A DNA stretch of 64,000 bases, from positions 458,001-522,000 of the forward strand of contig NZ_JAAGWY010000002.1 of assembly GCF_010686705.1 (NCBI RefSeq). Reading direction: 5' to 3'. The notes beneath the pieces are model-generated. The model worked only from the letters and a program-made list of their open reading frames with translations, ran no database searches and was not told where the DNA came from. The DNA comes from Leifsonia tongyongensis. GTDB lineage: Bacteria; Actinomycetota; Actinomycetes; Actinomycetales; Microbacteriaceae. This document shows, in pieces, positions 31,584 to 46,460 of this stretch. The position numbers were made by a program, and so were the translations under genes. Within the stretch, counting starts at the first letter, position 1. Every line of letters begins with the position of its first letter.

Positions 31584-34049
31584 CTACGCGTTGTCGCCGC
31601 CCGTGTCGTCCGACCGGACCGCGCCCTTCTCCCCCGACCACGACCACTCCGCCACCTCGGGGATGTCCTCGCCGCGTTCGCGCGTGTAGGCGCGAGCCCG
31701 CTGCCGGGCATCCTGCATCTCCTGACGGAACGCCCCCTCGCGTGCCCCGAGCCCGGGGACCCGGTCGAGCACGTCGATGACCAGGTGGTACCGATCGAGG
31801 TCGTTGAGCATGACCATGTCGAACGGCGTCGTGGTGGTGCCCTCCTCCTTGTAGCCGCGGACATGCAGGTTGTCATGGCCCGCGCGGTGGTAGGTGAGGC
31901 GGTGGATGAGCCACGGGTACCCGTGGTACGCGAAGATCACCGGCTTGTCGGTCGTGAATATCGCGTCGTACTCGCGGTCGCTGAGTCCGTGCGGATGCAC
32001 GTCCTCCGACTGGAGGCGCATCAGGTCGACGACATTGACGACGCGGACCCGCAGCGACGGCACGCGTTCACGCAGGATGGAGGCGGCGGCCAGCACCTCG
32101 AGGGTCGGGATGTCGCCGGCGGCCGCGAGCACCACATCCGGCTCCTCGCCTTCGACCTCCGTGCCGGCCCAGTCGAACAGGCCGATTCCGCGCGTGCAGT
32201 GCTCCACGGCCTGATCCATCGTGAGCCAGTTGGGGGCGAGCTGCTTGCCGGCGACGACGACGTTCACGTAGTCGACCGAACGTAGGCAGTGGTCGTAGGT
32301 CGAGAGGAGCGTGTTCGCGTCGAACGGCAGGTACACCCTGACGACGTCGGCCTTCTTGTTGACCACATGGTCGATGAAGCCGGGATCCTGGTGGGATGCA
32401 CCATTGTGGTCCTGGCGCCAGACATGTGAGCTGAGCAGGTAGTTCAGTGAGGCGATCGGCACTCGCCACGGGATGCGGCGCGAGGTCTTCAGCCATTTGG
32501 CGTGCTGGTTGAACATCGAGTCGACGATGTGCACGAACGCCTCGTACGAATTGATGATCCCGTGGCGACCGGTGAGCAGGTAGCCTTCCAGCCAGCCCTG
32601 GCACTGGTGTTCGCTCAGCACTTCGAGCACGCGGCCGGCGCGTGCGAGATGGTTGTCGGAGTCGATCGGCCAGAACTCGGCGTTCCACTGCTTGTCCGTC
32701 GCCTCGAACACGGCGCTCAGGCGGTTGGATGCCGTCTCGTCCGGTCCGAAGATGCGGAAGTTGTGCGGGTTGTCACGGATCACGTCGCGCAGCCACTCGC
32801 CGAGCACTTTCGTCGCTTCGCTGTCGGACCCGCCCGGCGAGGGCACCTCGACGGCGTAGTCGCGAAAGTCGGGAAGTCGAAGGTCCTTCCGCAGAAGCCC
32901 GCCGTTCGCGACGGGGTTCGCGCTCATCCGCCGCTCGCCGTCGGGCGCGAGCGCGGTGGCCAGCGGCACCGGCGCCCCGTCGTCGCCGAACAGCTCGTCG
33001 GGCCGGTACGACTCGAGCCATTCCTGGAGCAGGTGCGTGTGCGCCTCGGTGTCGCGCGCATCCGGCAGCGGAACCTGGTGGGCCCGCCAGTTGTTCTCGG
33101 CCGGGTGCCCGTCGATCTCCTTCGGGCACGTCCAGCCTTTCGGGGTGCGCAGGATGAGCATCGGCCACGCCGGCCGGCCGTCGAGCGTGCCATCGGCGGC
33201 CGCGGCTTTGATGTCCGCGATCCGGTCCAGGATGTCGTCGAGAGTGGCGGCCATCCGTTCGTGTACCGCGCGAGGGTCTTCGCCGTCGAAGCCGCCGGAA
33301 ACGAGGTAGGGCGTATACCCGTAGCCGCGCATCAGCTCGAAGAGCTCCTCTTCGGGGATCCGCGCGAGCACGGTCGGGTTGGCGATCTTGTACCCGTTGA
33401 GGTGGAGGATCGGCAGCACGACGCCGTCCTGGGCCGGGTCGAGGAACTTGTTCGAGTGCCACGCGGTAGCGAGCGGACCGGTCTCGGCCTCGCCGTCGCC
33501 GACGACGGCCGCCACCAGAAGGCCGGGGTTGTCGAACGCGGCGCCGTACGCGTGCGAGAGCGAATAGCCGAGTTCACCGCCTTCGTGGATGGAGCCGGGC
33601 GTCTCCGGGGCCGCATGGCTCGGGATCCCGCCCGGGAACGAGAACTGGCGGAAGAGGCGCCTCAGGCCGTCCTCCGTGCGGTCGATTGTGTTGTAGATCT
33701 CGGTATAGGTGCCGTCGAGGTACGCGTTGGCGACCATCCCCGGGCCGCCGTGCCCGGGGCCCGCGATGTAGATCGTGTTGAGCCCGCGCTCGCGGATCGC
33801 ACGATTCAGGTGCGCGTAGACGAAGTTGAGTCCCGGCGTGGTCCCCCAGTGACCGAGCAGCCGGGGCTTGATGTGATCGCGGGTCAGCGGTGTGCGGAGC
33901 AGCGGATTGTCCAGAAGGTAGATCTGGCCCACCGACAGGTAGTTGGCGGTGCGCCACCACGCATCCAGCTGGTCGAGAGTTTCAGGCGAGAGTTCGGATC
34001 GTGCCCGGCGGGCCCAGGGGCCGGCGGATGCGTCGGTTTCGGCGTTCAC
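31584..34049 (-). CDS. xfp: Phosphoketolase
   Basis: 821 residues, full length. TPP-dependent cleavage of xylulose 5-phosphate (and often fructose 6-phosphate) to acetyl phosphate plus glyceraldehyde 3-phosphate or erythrose 4-phosphate. Seen: [36 protein letters not shown], the thiamine-binding [29 protein letters not shown] and [23 protein letters not shown] start at 34049 with GGAAGGAC. It can supply acetyl-CoA through acetate kinase or phosphotransacetylase, but no such gene lies nearby. Specificity for Xu5P versus F6P is not visible. Confidence 0.96.
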   Translation of the reverse strand: MNAETDASAGPWARRARSELSPETLDQLDAWWRTANYLSVGQIYLLDNPLLRTPLTRDHIKPRLLGHWGTTPGLNFVYAHLNRAIRERGLNTIYIAGPGHGGPGMVANAYLDGTYTEIYNTIDRTEDGLRRLFRQFSFPGGIPSHAAPETPGSIHEGGELGYSLSHAYGAAFDNPGLLVAAVVGDGEAETGPLATAWHSNKFLDPAQDGVVLPILHLNGYKIANPTVLARIPEEELFELMRGYGYTPYLVSGGFDGEDPRAVHERMAATLDDILDRIADIKAAAADGTLDGRPAWPMLILRTPKGWTCPKEIDGHPAENNWRAHQVPLPDARDTEAHTHLLQEWLESYRPDELFGDDGAPVPLATALAPDGERRMSANPVANGGLLRKDLRLPDFRDYAVEVPSPGGSDSEATKVLGEWLRDVIRDNPHNFRIFGPDETASNRLSAVFEATDKQWNAEFWPIDSDNHLARAGRVLEVLSEHQCQGWLEGYLLTGRHGIINSYEAFVHIVDSMFNQHAKWLKTSRRIPWRVPIASLNYLLSSHVWRQDHNGASHQDPGFIDHVVNKKADVVRVYLPFDANTLLSTYDHCLRSVDYVNVVVAGKQLAPNWLTMDQAVEHCTRGIGLFDWAGTEVEGEEPDVVLAAAGDIPTLEVLAAASILRERVPSLRVRVVNVVDLMRLQSEDVHPHGLSDREYDAIFTTDKPVIFAYHGYPWLIHRLTYHRAGHDNLHVRGYKEEGTTTTPFDMVMLNDLDRYHLVIDVLDRVPGLGAREGAFRQEMQDARQRARAYTRERGEDIPEVAEWSWSGEKGAVRSDDTGGDNA

Positions 34050-34201
34050 GAAGTCCTTCCATGCATTCTCGGTGCCGCTGGCGGCACAGGACGGGATGAC
34101 TCGGGTGGTTCCATCCTAGGAAGGTGGCCCGGATGCGCAATCCGTCCGTACATTCGTTCCGTAGACATTCACGTGTCGGCGGTCGCCGCTAGCCTGAGCC
34201 C

Positions 34202-34789
34202 ATGACGTCGACGACGATGCGAGTGGTGCCTGCCACGGCAGAGACGTGGCCCGAGCTTGAGCGGGTTTTCGGCCAGCGCGGCGACCCGAGCGGATGCTGG
34301 TGCCAGTGGTTCAAGCTCACCGGTGCCGAGTATCGCGCCGCCAGTCGAGAAGAGAAGCGCGAGCTTCTCCATGAGCAGACCTCGGTCTCGCCGACGGCCG
34401 GCGTGATCGCCTGGGAGGGTGACGAACCCGTCGGATGGTCGGCGATCGAACCGTACGCGGCCTACCCCGGTCTCGCGCGCTCCCCGATCACCAAACGTCT
34501 CGACGGCGACCCGGTCGCCGATCTCTGGGCGGTGACCTGCTTCGTCGTCCGGCTCGAACACCGTCGAAAGGGTGTCGCTCGTGAGCTGCTGCGGGGCGCG
34601 GTCGAATATGCGCGCTCGGGCGGGGCGGCCGTGATCGAGGGCTACCCCGTGGACCCCGCTGCGCGGCCTTCGCTGACGGCGGCCGAACGGTTCCACGGCA
34701 CCGTGTCGCTGTTCGAGTCCGGCGGGTTCACCGTCGTCCGGCGCCCCTCGGCGACCCGTGCGATCATGCGACTCGAGCTCGAGGGCTGA
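34202..34789 (+). CDS. GNAT-family N-acetyltransferase
   Basis: 195 residues. The N-terminal signature GDPSGCWCQWFKLTG defines a GNAT subgroup with a Cys-Trp-Cys motif. The acetyl-CoA site is LEHRRKGVARELLRGAVEYA (R/Q-x-x-G-x-G/A type). The strand after it, AVIEGYPVDP, is typical of this subgroup. ATG at 34202, 152 bp from the divergent phosphoketolase gene. Substrate unknown. Confidence 0.92.
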   Translation: MTSTTMRVVPATAETWPELERVFGQRGDPSGCWCQWFKLTGAEYRAASREEKRELLHEQTSVSPTAGVIAWEGDEPVGWSAIEPYAAYPGLARSPITKRLDGDPVADLWAVTCFVVRLEHRRKGVARELLRGAVEYARSGGAAVIEGYPVDPAARPSLTAAERFHGTVSLFESGGFTVVRRPSATRAIMRLELEG

Positions 34790-34852
34790 CGGCTCCATCC
34801 GACGTGCGCGGCACGGTTCGCGACGAGTGACCGCGCCCTCTAGGCTCGACGA

Positions 34853-35737
34853 GTGACTTCGAAACGCGACCGCCTTATCGGCGCGGGCACCCAGGTCGCC
34901 ACCGAGGTCAGCATCAACTTCGGGTCAGCTGTGGCCGGCCTGCTCATCCCGATCGTCGGCGCGGTCGTCGTCGTCGCCGTGCGCCAGGTGATCACCGCGA
35001 TCGCCGTCCTCCCGTTCTACCGCCCCAAGCGTCGCGAACTCACCTGGCAGCGATTGTGGCCGGCGCTCGCGCTCGGTATCGTCCTCGCCACGATGAACCT
35101 CTCGTTCTACGAGGCTGTCGGACGCCTGGGCCTCGGTATCGCCGCGACCATCGAATTCCTCGGTCCGTTCGCGCTGGCCCTCGCCGGGTCCAGGCGCCTG
35201 CTCGACGTCGCGTGCGCGATCATCGCGGCCGCCGGCGTCGTTCTGCTCACCGGTACGACAGGGACCATCGACCCGCTCGGAGTCGTGTTCGCACTCACGG
35301 CTGCCGCGGCCTGGGCGGCCTACATCCTGCTCACCCGTCGAGTCGCTGTCGGATTGCCGGGGCTCGAGGGGCTGAGCGTCGCAAGCGTGGTGGCGACGGC
35401 CATCCTGTTGCCGATCGCACTGATCGTCGTCGACTACGCGAAGATCGATCTGCGGGTCATCGCGCTCCTGGTGACGGCCGGGGTGCTGTCGTCCGCGATT
35501 CCGTACAGCCTCGATACGTTCATCCTGCGCCGCATCCCGCCGCGCCTGTACGCGATCATCACCAGTTTCGGCCCGGTGATCGCAGCGATCTTCGGCGTGC
35601 TCGTGCTCGGCGAGTCGTTCACGCCCGTGCAGGTCGTCGGCATCGTCGTCGTGTGTCTCGCCGCCGGTGTGACGATCGCGACCCAGCGCGAGCATCCGCG
35701 CTCCGACCTCGAGACCACCGCCGAGTCGCTGACCTGA
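34853..35737 (+). CDS. EamA-family (DMT) transporter
   Basis: 294 residues, ten hydrophobic segments in two EamA repeats. Repeat two contains SAIPYSLDTFILRRIPPRLY and PVIAAIFGVLVLGESFTPVQ, the classic conserved end. RhtA/PecM-type members export amino acids or other metabolites. GTG start at 34853. Its neighbours, a GNAT and a LysE exporter, suggest a small metabolite-export cluster on the plus strand, but the genes are 50-60 bp apart and need not be an operon. Confidence 0.92.
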   Translation: MTSKRDRLIGAGTQVATEVSINFGSAVAGLLIPIVGAVVVVAVRQVITAIAVLPFYRPKRRELTWQRLWPALALGIVLATMNLSFYEAVGRLGLGIAATIEFLGPFALALAGSRRLLDVACAIIAAAGVVLLTGTTGTIDPLGVVFALTAAAAWAAYILLTRRVAVGLPGLEGLSVASVVATAILLPIALIVVDYAKIDLRVIALLVTAGVLSSAIPYSLDTFILRRIPPRLYAIITSFGPVIAAIFGVLVLGESFTPVQVVGIVVVCLAAGVTIATQREHPRSDLETTAESLT

Positions 35738-35790
35738 GCGGGCGTACGCCGACCTGTCGCCCGCAGGTGCGCCCCATTTAGACTGGCGGC

Positions 35791-36417
35791 ATGACGCTCC
35801 CCTCGATACTGGCCTTCACCGGGCTCTGCGTCCTGCTCGCGCTGACGCCTGGTCCGGACACGTTCCTCGTTCTCCGGTACAGCCTCGTGCGGGTGCGCGC
35901 CGGTGTCGCCGCGTCGATGGGGTCGGCGATCGGCTCGCTCGTCTGGGCGGCGGCGGTGGCATTCGGCCTCGCGGCGCTGCTCGAGCAGTCCGCCGAAGCG
36001 TACCGCGTCGTCAAGATCATCGGCGGCCTCTACCTGCTCTACCTCGGGGTCAGTGCTTTCCTCGCGAGCCGCCGAGCCGGAACAGAGGGTGCGGAACCCG
36101 CCGTGCCGCGGGCGCGCATCCACTCGAGCCTGCTGGCCGGCATGATCTCGACGATGCTGAACCCGAAGGTCGGGCTGTTCTTCCTCGCGGTCGCGCCCCA
36201 GTTCATCCCGGCGAACGGCGCGTCGATCGGCAACACCATGCTGCTCGGCGCGATCGACGCGCTCGTGGCGCTCGCCTACCTCGCGATCGTGTCGGTGATC
36301 GCGGCCCGCGCGGTGGTCTGGCTTCGCCGGCCGCGCGTCACGAAGGTGCTCGAGCGGGTCTCAGCCACGATCCTCGCTGTGCTCGGCATCGGCACGATCG
36401 TCAGCAGCGCCGAATAG
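35791..36417 (+). CDS. LysE/RhtB-family exporter
   Basis: 208 residues, six hydrophobic segments. It has the family opening LALTPGPDTFLVLRYSLVRV and ASMGSAIGSLVWAAAVAFGLAALLE, then LYLLYLGVSAFLASR and MISTMLNPKVGLFFLAVAPQ. Exports amino acids or derivatives. ATG at 35791. Convergent with the LtrA gene 24 bp away. Confidence 0.94.
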   Translation: MTLPSILAFTGLCVLLALTPGPDTFLVLRYSLVRVRAGVAASMGSAIGSLVWAAAVAFGLAALLEQSAEAYRVVKIIGGLYLLYLGVSAFLASRRAGTEGAEPAVPRARIHSSLLAGMISTMLNPKVGLFFLAVAPQFIPANGASIGNTMLLGAIDALVALAYLAIVSVIAARAVVWLRRPRVTKVLERVSATILAVLGIGTIVSSAE

Positions 36418-36440
36418 CAGACGCCACTGGCGGCGGCCCC

Positions 36441-37619
36441 TCAGGAGTCGTCAGCCAGCGGCCGGCGAAAGCGAATCGTCAGGATCAGCACGGCGAGGAA
36501 CGCCGCAAGGATGCCGACCAGCACCACAGCCGTGACGAACCCGGAGATCGCGATCAGGATGAGCGGCCCGACCACTCCCGGAACCGACCAGACGAGCACG
36601 CGCCGCGCCCGCTGTCCGTACCGGAGGGACACGGCCCCGTTCGTCGCATAGAAGAGCGCGATGCCGCCGCAGAGCGCCACCGCAGCGCCTATCGGAAGTG
36701 GGACCGCAGCATCGGAGACGGCAGTCCCGAGTCCGGCCGCCATCGACACCACCCCGATCACGAGGAAGAACGGAAGGTAGGTCGCCGTGTCGCGGAGGGC
36801 AGCGACATCGCCCCGCGCGTTGAGTTCGCGCCATGATCGTTCCGCGAGTTCCGCACCGTAGGTGAAGAACGACCAGGCGAGCAGTGCGACCACCGCGAAA
36901 CCGAACAGTGCGGTGACGGCGGCAGCGGCGTTCCAGTGCTCGGACGCCGCGACGATGAGGCTGATGATCGACTCGCCGAAGACGATCACGACGAATAGCC
37001 CGATCCGCTCGGCCATGTGCTCGATGTCGATCCCGCCGCCCAGCCGGTCTGCCCGCCGCCCGATGCCGTACGACAGCACCAGCTCTATCGCCATCGCGAC
37101 GACCCAGACGAAATAGATGTACGGCACCGGCGCTGCCGCCGAAACTCCCCACAGGACCGCGGTCAAGCCGTTGTAGACGATCGGGCGCTGCCAGGCGAGC
37201 TTCTTCTTCCGTGCGGCGATGAGCCAGATCGGCAGGAGCATGAGCCGCGCCAGGGCATTGGCCGCTCCGAACGCCCAGGCACGCTCGGAGAAGTCGGCCG
37301 ATACTGCCGCGGCCATCACCCCGACCGCGAACATGATCGGAAGCAGGACGCCCCACATCGCACCCGAGGCGCGGCGTCCGAACAGGTTGGCGGTAAGCAG
37401 GACGTCGATCCACAGCCACCATGCCGGGAAGAACAGGAGCACGAACACGGCGAAGTCACCGACGGACGGGTTGCCGTGGAGACGCAGGGCCAACTGACCG
37501 ACGAAGCCGACGAACACGAGATCGAAGAAGAGTTCCAGCCAGCTCGCATGGCGCCGTTCGGCGGCACCGGGGACATCCGATGTTGCGCCGACGGGAGCAC
37601 CTGGCTCGTCTGCGGTCAC
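36441..37619 (-). CDS. Low temperature requirement protein A (LtrA) family
   Basis: 392 residues, about eleven membrane segments. The opening RHASWLELFFDLVFVGFVGQLA and the later HMAERIGLFVVIVFGESIISL are the two hallmark motifs of LtrA (PF06772), named from a Listeria mutant impaired at low temperature; the biochemical function is unknown. GTG start at 37619. Its 5' end lies just across a terminator hairpin from pyk, so it is the outermost gene of the accessory block. Confidence 0.94.
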   Translation of the reverse strand: MTADEPGAPVGATSDVPGAAERRHASWLELFFDLVFVGFVGQLALRLHGNPSVGDFAVFVLLFFPAWWLWIDVLLTANLFGRRASGAMWGVLLPIMFAVGVMAAAVSADFSERAWAFGAANALARLMLLPIWLIAARKKKLAWQRPIVYNGLTAVLWGVSAAAPVPYIYFVWVVAMAIELVLSYGIGRRADRLGGGIDIEHMAERIGLFVVIVFGESIISLIVAASEHWNAAAAVTALFGFAVVALLAWSFFTYGAELAERSWRELNARGDVAALRDTATYLPFFLVIGVVSMAAGLGTAVSDAAVPLPIGAAVALCGGIALFYATNGAVSLRYGQRARRVLVWSVPGVVGPLILIAISGFVTAVVLVGILAAFLAVLILTIRFRRPLADDS

Positions 37620-37640
37620 GCCCGACAGCGTAGCCGAACG

Positions 37641-37678
37641 CGAACGGCCCGCGACGGATGAATGTCGCGGGCCGTTCG
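37641..37678 (-). terminator. Terminator after pyk
   Basis: Perfect 15-bp stem (arms 37641-37655 and 37664-37678, beginning CGAACGGCCC) with an 8-base loop, 11 bases after the pyk stop. It marks the end of the conserved minus-strand run. Confidence 0.82.
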
Positions 37679-37688
37679 GGGAGACGAC

Positions 37689-39104
37689 TTACAGCACGTC
37701 ACCGACCTTGTGAACGCGAAGGTCGTTGGTCGTGCCGGGGATTCCGGGAGGGGAACCCGAGATGATGATGACCTTCTCCGTGTCGGTTGCGCGGCCGTTC
37801 GCCTTCAGCACCTCGTCGACCTGGGCGACCATCTGGTCGGTGTGGGTGACGCGGTCGACGACGAACGACTCGACGCCCCAGAACAGCGCCATGCGGCGGC
37901 GGATGGCCGGGTCGGGAGTGAAGGCGAGGATCGGGATGGCGTTGCGCAGTCGCGACATGCGGCGCGCGGAGTCCCCGGATTCGGTGAAGACGCAGAGGTA
38001 TTTGGCCTCGACGAAGTCGGCCACTTCGACCGCGGCGAGCGTGATCGCGCCGCTCTGTGTACGCGGCTTGGTGCCGAGCGGCGCGATGCGGTCGAGACCG
38101 TGCTCCTCGGTCGACACGACGATCCTGGCCATGGTCTGCACCGTGATGACCGGGTACTCGCCGACGCTGGTCTCACCGCTCAGCATCACGGCATCGGCAC
38201 CGTCGAGCACGGCGTTGGCGACGTCCGAGGTCTCGGCGCGCGTCGGCACCGGGCTGGAGATCATCGATTCGAGCATCTGGGTGGCGACGATGACGGGCTT
38301 GGCCATCCGGCGCGCGAGTTCGACCGCGCGCTTCTGCACGATCGGCACGGCCTCCAGGGGCAGCTCGACACCGAGGTCGCCGCGCGCGACCATGATCGCG
38401 TCGAACGCTTCGATGATCTCTTCGAGGTTGTCAACGGCCTGGGGCTTCTCGATCTTGGCGATGACGGGTATCTTGCGACCCTCTTCGGCCATGATCTCGT
38501 GCACGCGCTCGATGTCGGAGGCGTTGCGCACGAAGGAGAGGGCGATCAGGTCGGCGCCGAGCTTGAGGCCCCAGCGGAGGTCAGCCTCGTCCTTCTCGGA
38601 GAGCGCCGGCACGTTGACCGCGACGCCCGGCAGGTTGATGCCCTTGTTGTTCGACACCGGGCCGGCCACGACCACTTCGGTGGTGACGACGGTGCCGTCG
38701 GTCTCGAGCACCCGCACCTTGACCTTGCCGTCGTCGATCAGCAGGAAGTCGCCCGGCTTCACGTCCTGGGGCAGGCCCTTGAACGTCGTCGACGAGAGTT
38801 CCTTGGTGCCGATGAGGTCTTCGGTGGTGATGCGGAAGATGTCGCCCTCGGCGAGCTCGTAGGGGCCCGCCTCGAATTTGCCGAGCCGGATCTTCGGGCC
38901 CTGCAGGTCGACCATCACCGCGACGGCGCGCCCGGAGTCCTCCGTCGCTCGCCGCACGTTGGCGTAGACGGCCTCGTGCACGTCGTAGCTTCCGTGGCTC
39001 AGGTTCATGCGAGCCACATCCACACCCGCGTCGATGATCGCGCGGATGTTCTCATAGCTCGATGTCGCCGGCCCGAGGGTCGCGACGATTTTTGCCCGTC
39101 TCAT
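37689..39104 (-). CDS. pyk: Pyruvate kinase
   Basis: 471 residues, standard length. Last step of glycolysis: phosphoenolpyruvate plus ADP to pyruvate plus ATP. Seen: KIVATLGPATSSYENIRAII, MNLSHGSYDVH, PVIAKIEKPQAVDNLEEIIE, the catalytic-loop region DAIMVARGDLGVELPLEAVP and ATQMLESMISSPVPTRAETS, then VMLSGETSVGEYP. The C-terminal allosteric domain is complete. ATG start at 39104. Last gene of the lgt-gltB-gltD-pyk run, followed by a strong terminator. Confidence 0.98.
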   Translation of the reverse strand: MRRAKIVATLGPATSSYENIRAIIDAGVDVARMNLSHGSYDVHEAVYANVRRATEDSGRAVAVMVDLQGPKIRLGKFEAGPYELAEGDIFRITTEDLIGTKELSSTTFKGLPQDVKPGDFLLIDDGKVKVRVLETDGTVVTTEVVVAGPVSNNKGINLPGVAVNVPALSEKDEADLRWGLKLGADLIALSFVRNASDIERVHEIMAEEGRKIPVIAKIEKPQAVDNLEEIIEAFDAIMVARGDLGVELPLEAVPIVQKRAVELARRMAKPVIVATQMLESMISSPVPTRAETSDVANAVLDGADAVMLSGETSVGEYPVITVQTMARIVVSTEEHGLDRIAPLGTKPRTQSGAITLAAVEVADFVEAKYLCVFTESGDSARRMSRLRNAIPILAFTPDPAIRRRMALFWGVESFVVDRVTHTDQMVAQVDEVLKANGRATDTEKVIIISGSPPGIPGTTNDLRVHKVGDVL

Positions 39105-39170
39105 TTCTTCCTTTTGCTCCGTGATTCTGCACCGCGAGCGGCGCTCGATTCATTCGTTGTGGGTTCGGGG

Positions 39171-39189
39171 CGTGCGGCAGTGCCGCGCG
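39171..39189 (-). terminator. Weak hairpin in the gltD-pyk gap
   Basis: 8-bp stem CGTGCGGC/GCCGCGCG with loop AGT and one G-T pair, 16 bases after the gltD stop. No T run. It may attenuate read-through into pyk. Confidence 0.35.
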
Positions 39190-39204
39190 TGATGTTCGTT
39201 TCGA

Positions 39205-40654
39205 TTAGACGAGGATGCCGCGGTCGGTCGGCTTCACCGGGAAAGGCAACTGCGTCTCTCCCTCAAGATACCGGTCGACAGCGGATGCCGCTGCCCGTCC
39301 TTCGGCGATCGCCCAGACGATGAGCGACTGGCCGCGGCCTGCGTCTCCCGCGACGAACACACCGGGCTGGCTCGTCTGGTAGTCGCCGTCACGTTCGACG
39401 TTGCCGCGTCCGTCGAACGGCACCTCGAGCTGGCTGCCGAGGTCGTCCGACTCGGGGCCGGTGAAACCGAGCGCGAGGAGTACGAGGTCGGCCGGGATCT
39501 CCCGTTCGGTGCCGGCCTTGGGTACCCGCCGGCCGTCGAGGTATTCGGTCTCGGCGACGCGGATCGCCCGCACCTCGCCGAAGTCGTTCGCGAGGAATTC
39601 GACGGTCGACGCCAGGTATTCGCGACGGCCGCCTTCTTCGTGCGCGGTCTGCACCTCGAAGAGCGTCGGCGTGATGGGCCACGGCTGGTGCGACGGCCGC
39701 TCCTCCGGTGGCTGCTTGCCGATGGCGAGATTGGTGACGGATGCCGCGCCCTGGCGGTGAGCCGTGCCGATGCAGTCCGCGCCGGTGTCGCCGCCGCCCA
39801 GGACGACGACGTGCTTGCCTTCCGCGGTGATCTGGTCGGGGACGCTGTCGCCGGCGCCGACCTTGTTCTGCTGCACGAGGTACTCCATCGCGAAGTGCAC
39901 GCCGCTCAGGTCACGCCCGGGGATGGGAAGGTCGCGTGGGACCATCGCGCCCGTCGCGACCACGACGGCGTCGTAGCGCGTGCGCAGTGCGTCCCAGGTG
40001 ATGTCCACGCCGATGTTCACGCCGGCGCGGAACCGCGTGCCCTCGGCCATCATCTGGTTGAGACGCGCCTCGAGGTGCTTCTTCTCCATCTTGAAGTCGG
40101 GGATGCCGTACCGGAGAAGACCGCCGATGCGGTCGTCGCGCTCGTAGACGGCCACCGTGTGTCCGGCACGAGTCAGCTGCTGGGCGGCCGCGAGCCCGGC
40201 GGGACCGGACCCGACGACGGCGACGGTCTTGCCCGTCAGCCGCTCCGGGGGGTGCGGCTGCACCCAGCCGTTCTGCCAGGCCTGGTCGATGATCGAGACC
40301 TCGACCTGCTTGATGGTGACCGCGGGCTGGTTGATGCTGAGCACGCAGGACGACTCGCACGGCGCCGGGCAGAGCCGGCCCGTGAACTCCGGGAAGTTGT
40401 TGGTCGCGTGCAGGCGTTCGATCGCCTGGCGGCCCTCGCCGCGCCACATCAGGTCGTTCCACTCGGGAATGAGGTTGCCGAGCGGGCAGCCCTGGTGGCA
40501 GAACGGGATACCGCAGTCCATGCAGCGGCCGGCCTGCCGGCGCAACTCGGCCGGGTTACCGGCCTCATAGACCTCTTTCCAGTCCATCAGGCGCACGGAG
40601 ACCGGGCGACGCTTGGGGAGCTCGCGCTCCGTAACCTTGAGGAAGCCTTTCGGG

Positions 40655-40662
<8 letters not shown>
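39205..40662 (-). CDS. gltD: Glutamate synthase (NADPH) small subunit
   Basis: 485 residues. Passes electrons from NADPH by FAD and Fe-S centres to the large subunit. The N-terminal Cys cluster ([20 protein letters not shown] and CPAPCESSC) binds the 4Fe-4S centres. The FAD dinucleotide fold [17 protein letters not shown] and the NADPH fold [17 protein letters not shown] follow. It ends with [14 protein letters not shown] and [17 protein letters not shown] start overlaps gltB by 8 bp, so the subunits are co-translated. Confidence 0.98.
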
Positions 40663-45253
<4,591 letters not shown>

Positions 45254-45381
45254 CGACCGTCCTCACGTGAAGAGTTACTGAGGTGGGACGCCGTCGGCCC
45301 GGGAACATGGGAACCGCCGCCCGTTGGGCGTCGTGCGGTCAGTGTGATGCTTTCGGGGTCGCCTGGGCCTTGAACACCGGA

Positions 45382-46377
45382 TTACGACGCGGTGCCAATT
45401 GTGCTTGTGGCCTTGGCTGCGCCCGGTTGCTCGGTGTCAACGGCTTCGTCGCCTTGATCCTCGTCGTCCGAATCGGTGTCGTCAGAGTCTACCTCAGCAT
45501 CCGGCTTGTGCCATTCGCGACCCGGACGGTACACGCTCGGCTCGAGCCCGGGGTGGCGGCGGGTCTGCACGATGAAGATGACGACACCCAGGACCACCGC
45601 GGCGAAGGCGGCCCACACGTTGAACGGGATGCCCAGGAACGAGTACTCGCTCGGGTCGATGCGGATCGACTCCAGGTAGGAGCGGCCGAGACCGTACCAG
45701 ATGAGGTAGACGGCGAACAGCTTGCCCCACCGCAGCCGGAATCGCCGCTCGATCCAGAGCAGGAGGAAGATGCCGATGACGTTCCAGATGATCTCGTAGA
45801 GGAACAGCGGCTGGAAGAGCGTGCCGTCGGGGAGGCCGGCGGGGAACGCCGGGTTGCTCGACTCGATCTCGAGGCCCCACGGGAGGTTCGTCGGAAGACC
45901 GAACAGCTCGTGGTTGAAGTAGTTGCCCAGGCGGCCGGCGGCCTGGGCGAGGAGCATGGCGGGAGCGAGCGCATCCGCGAACGACCAGAACCGCAGGCCG
46001 GAGATGCGGCAGCCGATGTAGGCGCCGACGGCGCCACCGATCAGCGCACCGAAGATGGCGTTCCCGCCCTCCCAGATGAACAGCGTCTTCCAGAGGTCGG
46101 CGCCCGGGTAGAAGTAATCGGCCGGATGCGTGAACACGTGGTACGCGCGGGCGAAGATGATGCCCAGCGGAACGGCCCAGAGGATGACGTCGAGCACGAC
46201 GCCCGGTTCGGCGCCGCGCTTCGTGAGGCGACGCGACGTCCAGATGGTGGCCAGGACGATGCCGGCGAGGATGCAGAGCGCGTAGGTGCGGATCGTGAAC
46301 GGACCGAGCGTGAACGAGGCCCACTCCGGGGGCGGGCTCGGAATGCTCGCATGCAAGCTGTTCAACACGGCAAACAC
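45382..46377 (-). CDS. lgt: Prolipoprotein diacylglyceryl transferase
   Basis: 331 residues, seven membrane segments. Moves diacylglycerol from phosphatidylglycerol onto lipobox Cys residues; it would act on the lipoproteins of this window. Signature region QAAGRLGNYFNHELFGLPTN with the conserved Arg and Gly-Asn, the catalytic-loop H in YHVFTHP, and WEGGNAIFGALIGG. The C-terminus is a long acidic tail (DSDDTDSDDEDQGDEAVD) common in actinobacteria. GTG at 46377 is favoured because AAAGGTGAG lies 7 bases upstream; GTG at 46389 overlaps that Shine-Dalgarno. Follows trpA as usual in the family. Confidence 0.96.
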   Translation of the reverse strand: MFAVLNSLHASIPSPPPEWASFTLGPFTIRTYALCILAGIVLATIWTSRRLTKRGAEPGVVLDVILWAVPLGIIFARAYHVFTHPADYFYPGADLWKTLFIWEGGNAIFGALIGGAVGAYIGCRISGLRFWSFADALAPAMLLAQAAGRLGNYFNHELFGLPTNLPWGLEIESSNPAFPAGLPDGTLFQPLFLYEIIWNVIGIFLLLWIERRFRLRWGKLFAVYLIWYGLGRSYLESIRIDPSEYSFLGIPFNVWAAFAAVVLGVVIFIVQTRRHPGLEPSVYRPGREWHKPDAEVDSDDTDSDDEDQGDEAVDTEQPGAAKATSTIGTAS

Positions 46378-46460
46378 CCGATGACTCACCTTTCGTGTTT
46401 TTCACCTCGCCGTCGCAGAAGGACGGCGCTCCGGCGCACTCGCGCCACGGTCAACTTAGT

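Noticed and set aside
46409-46427. Hairpin GCCGTC/GACGGC between trpA and lgt
   Set aside because: Six-bp stem without a T run in the transcribed strand; it lies next to the lgt ribosome site and is more likely chance.
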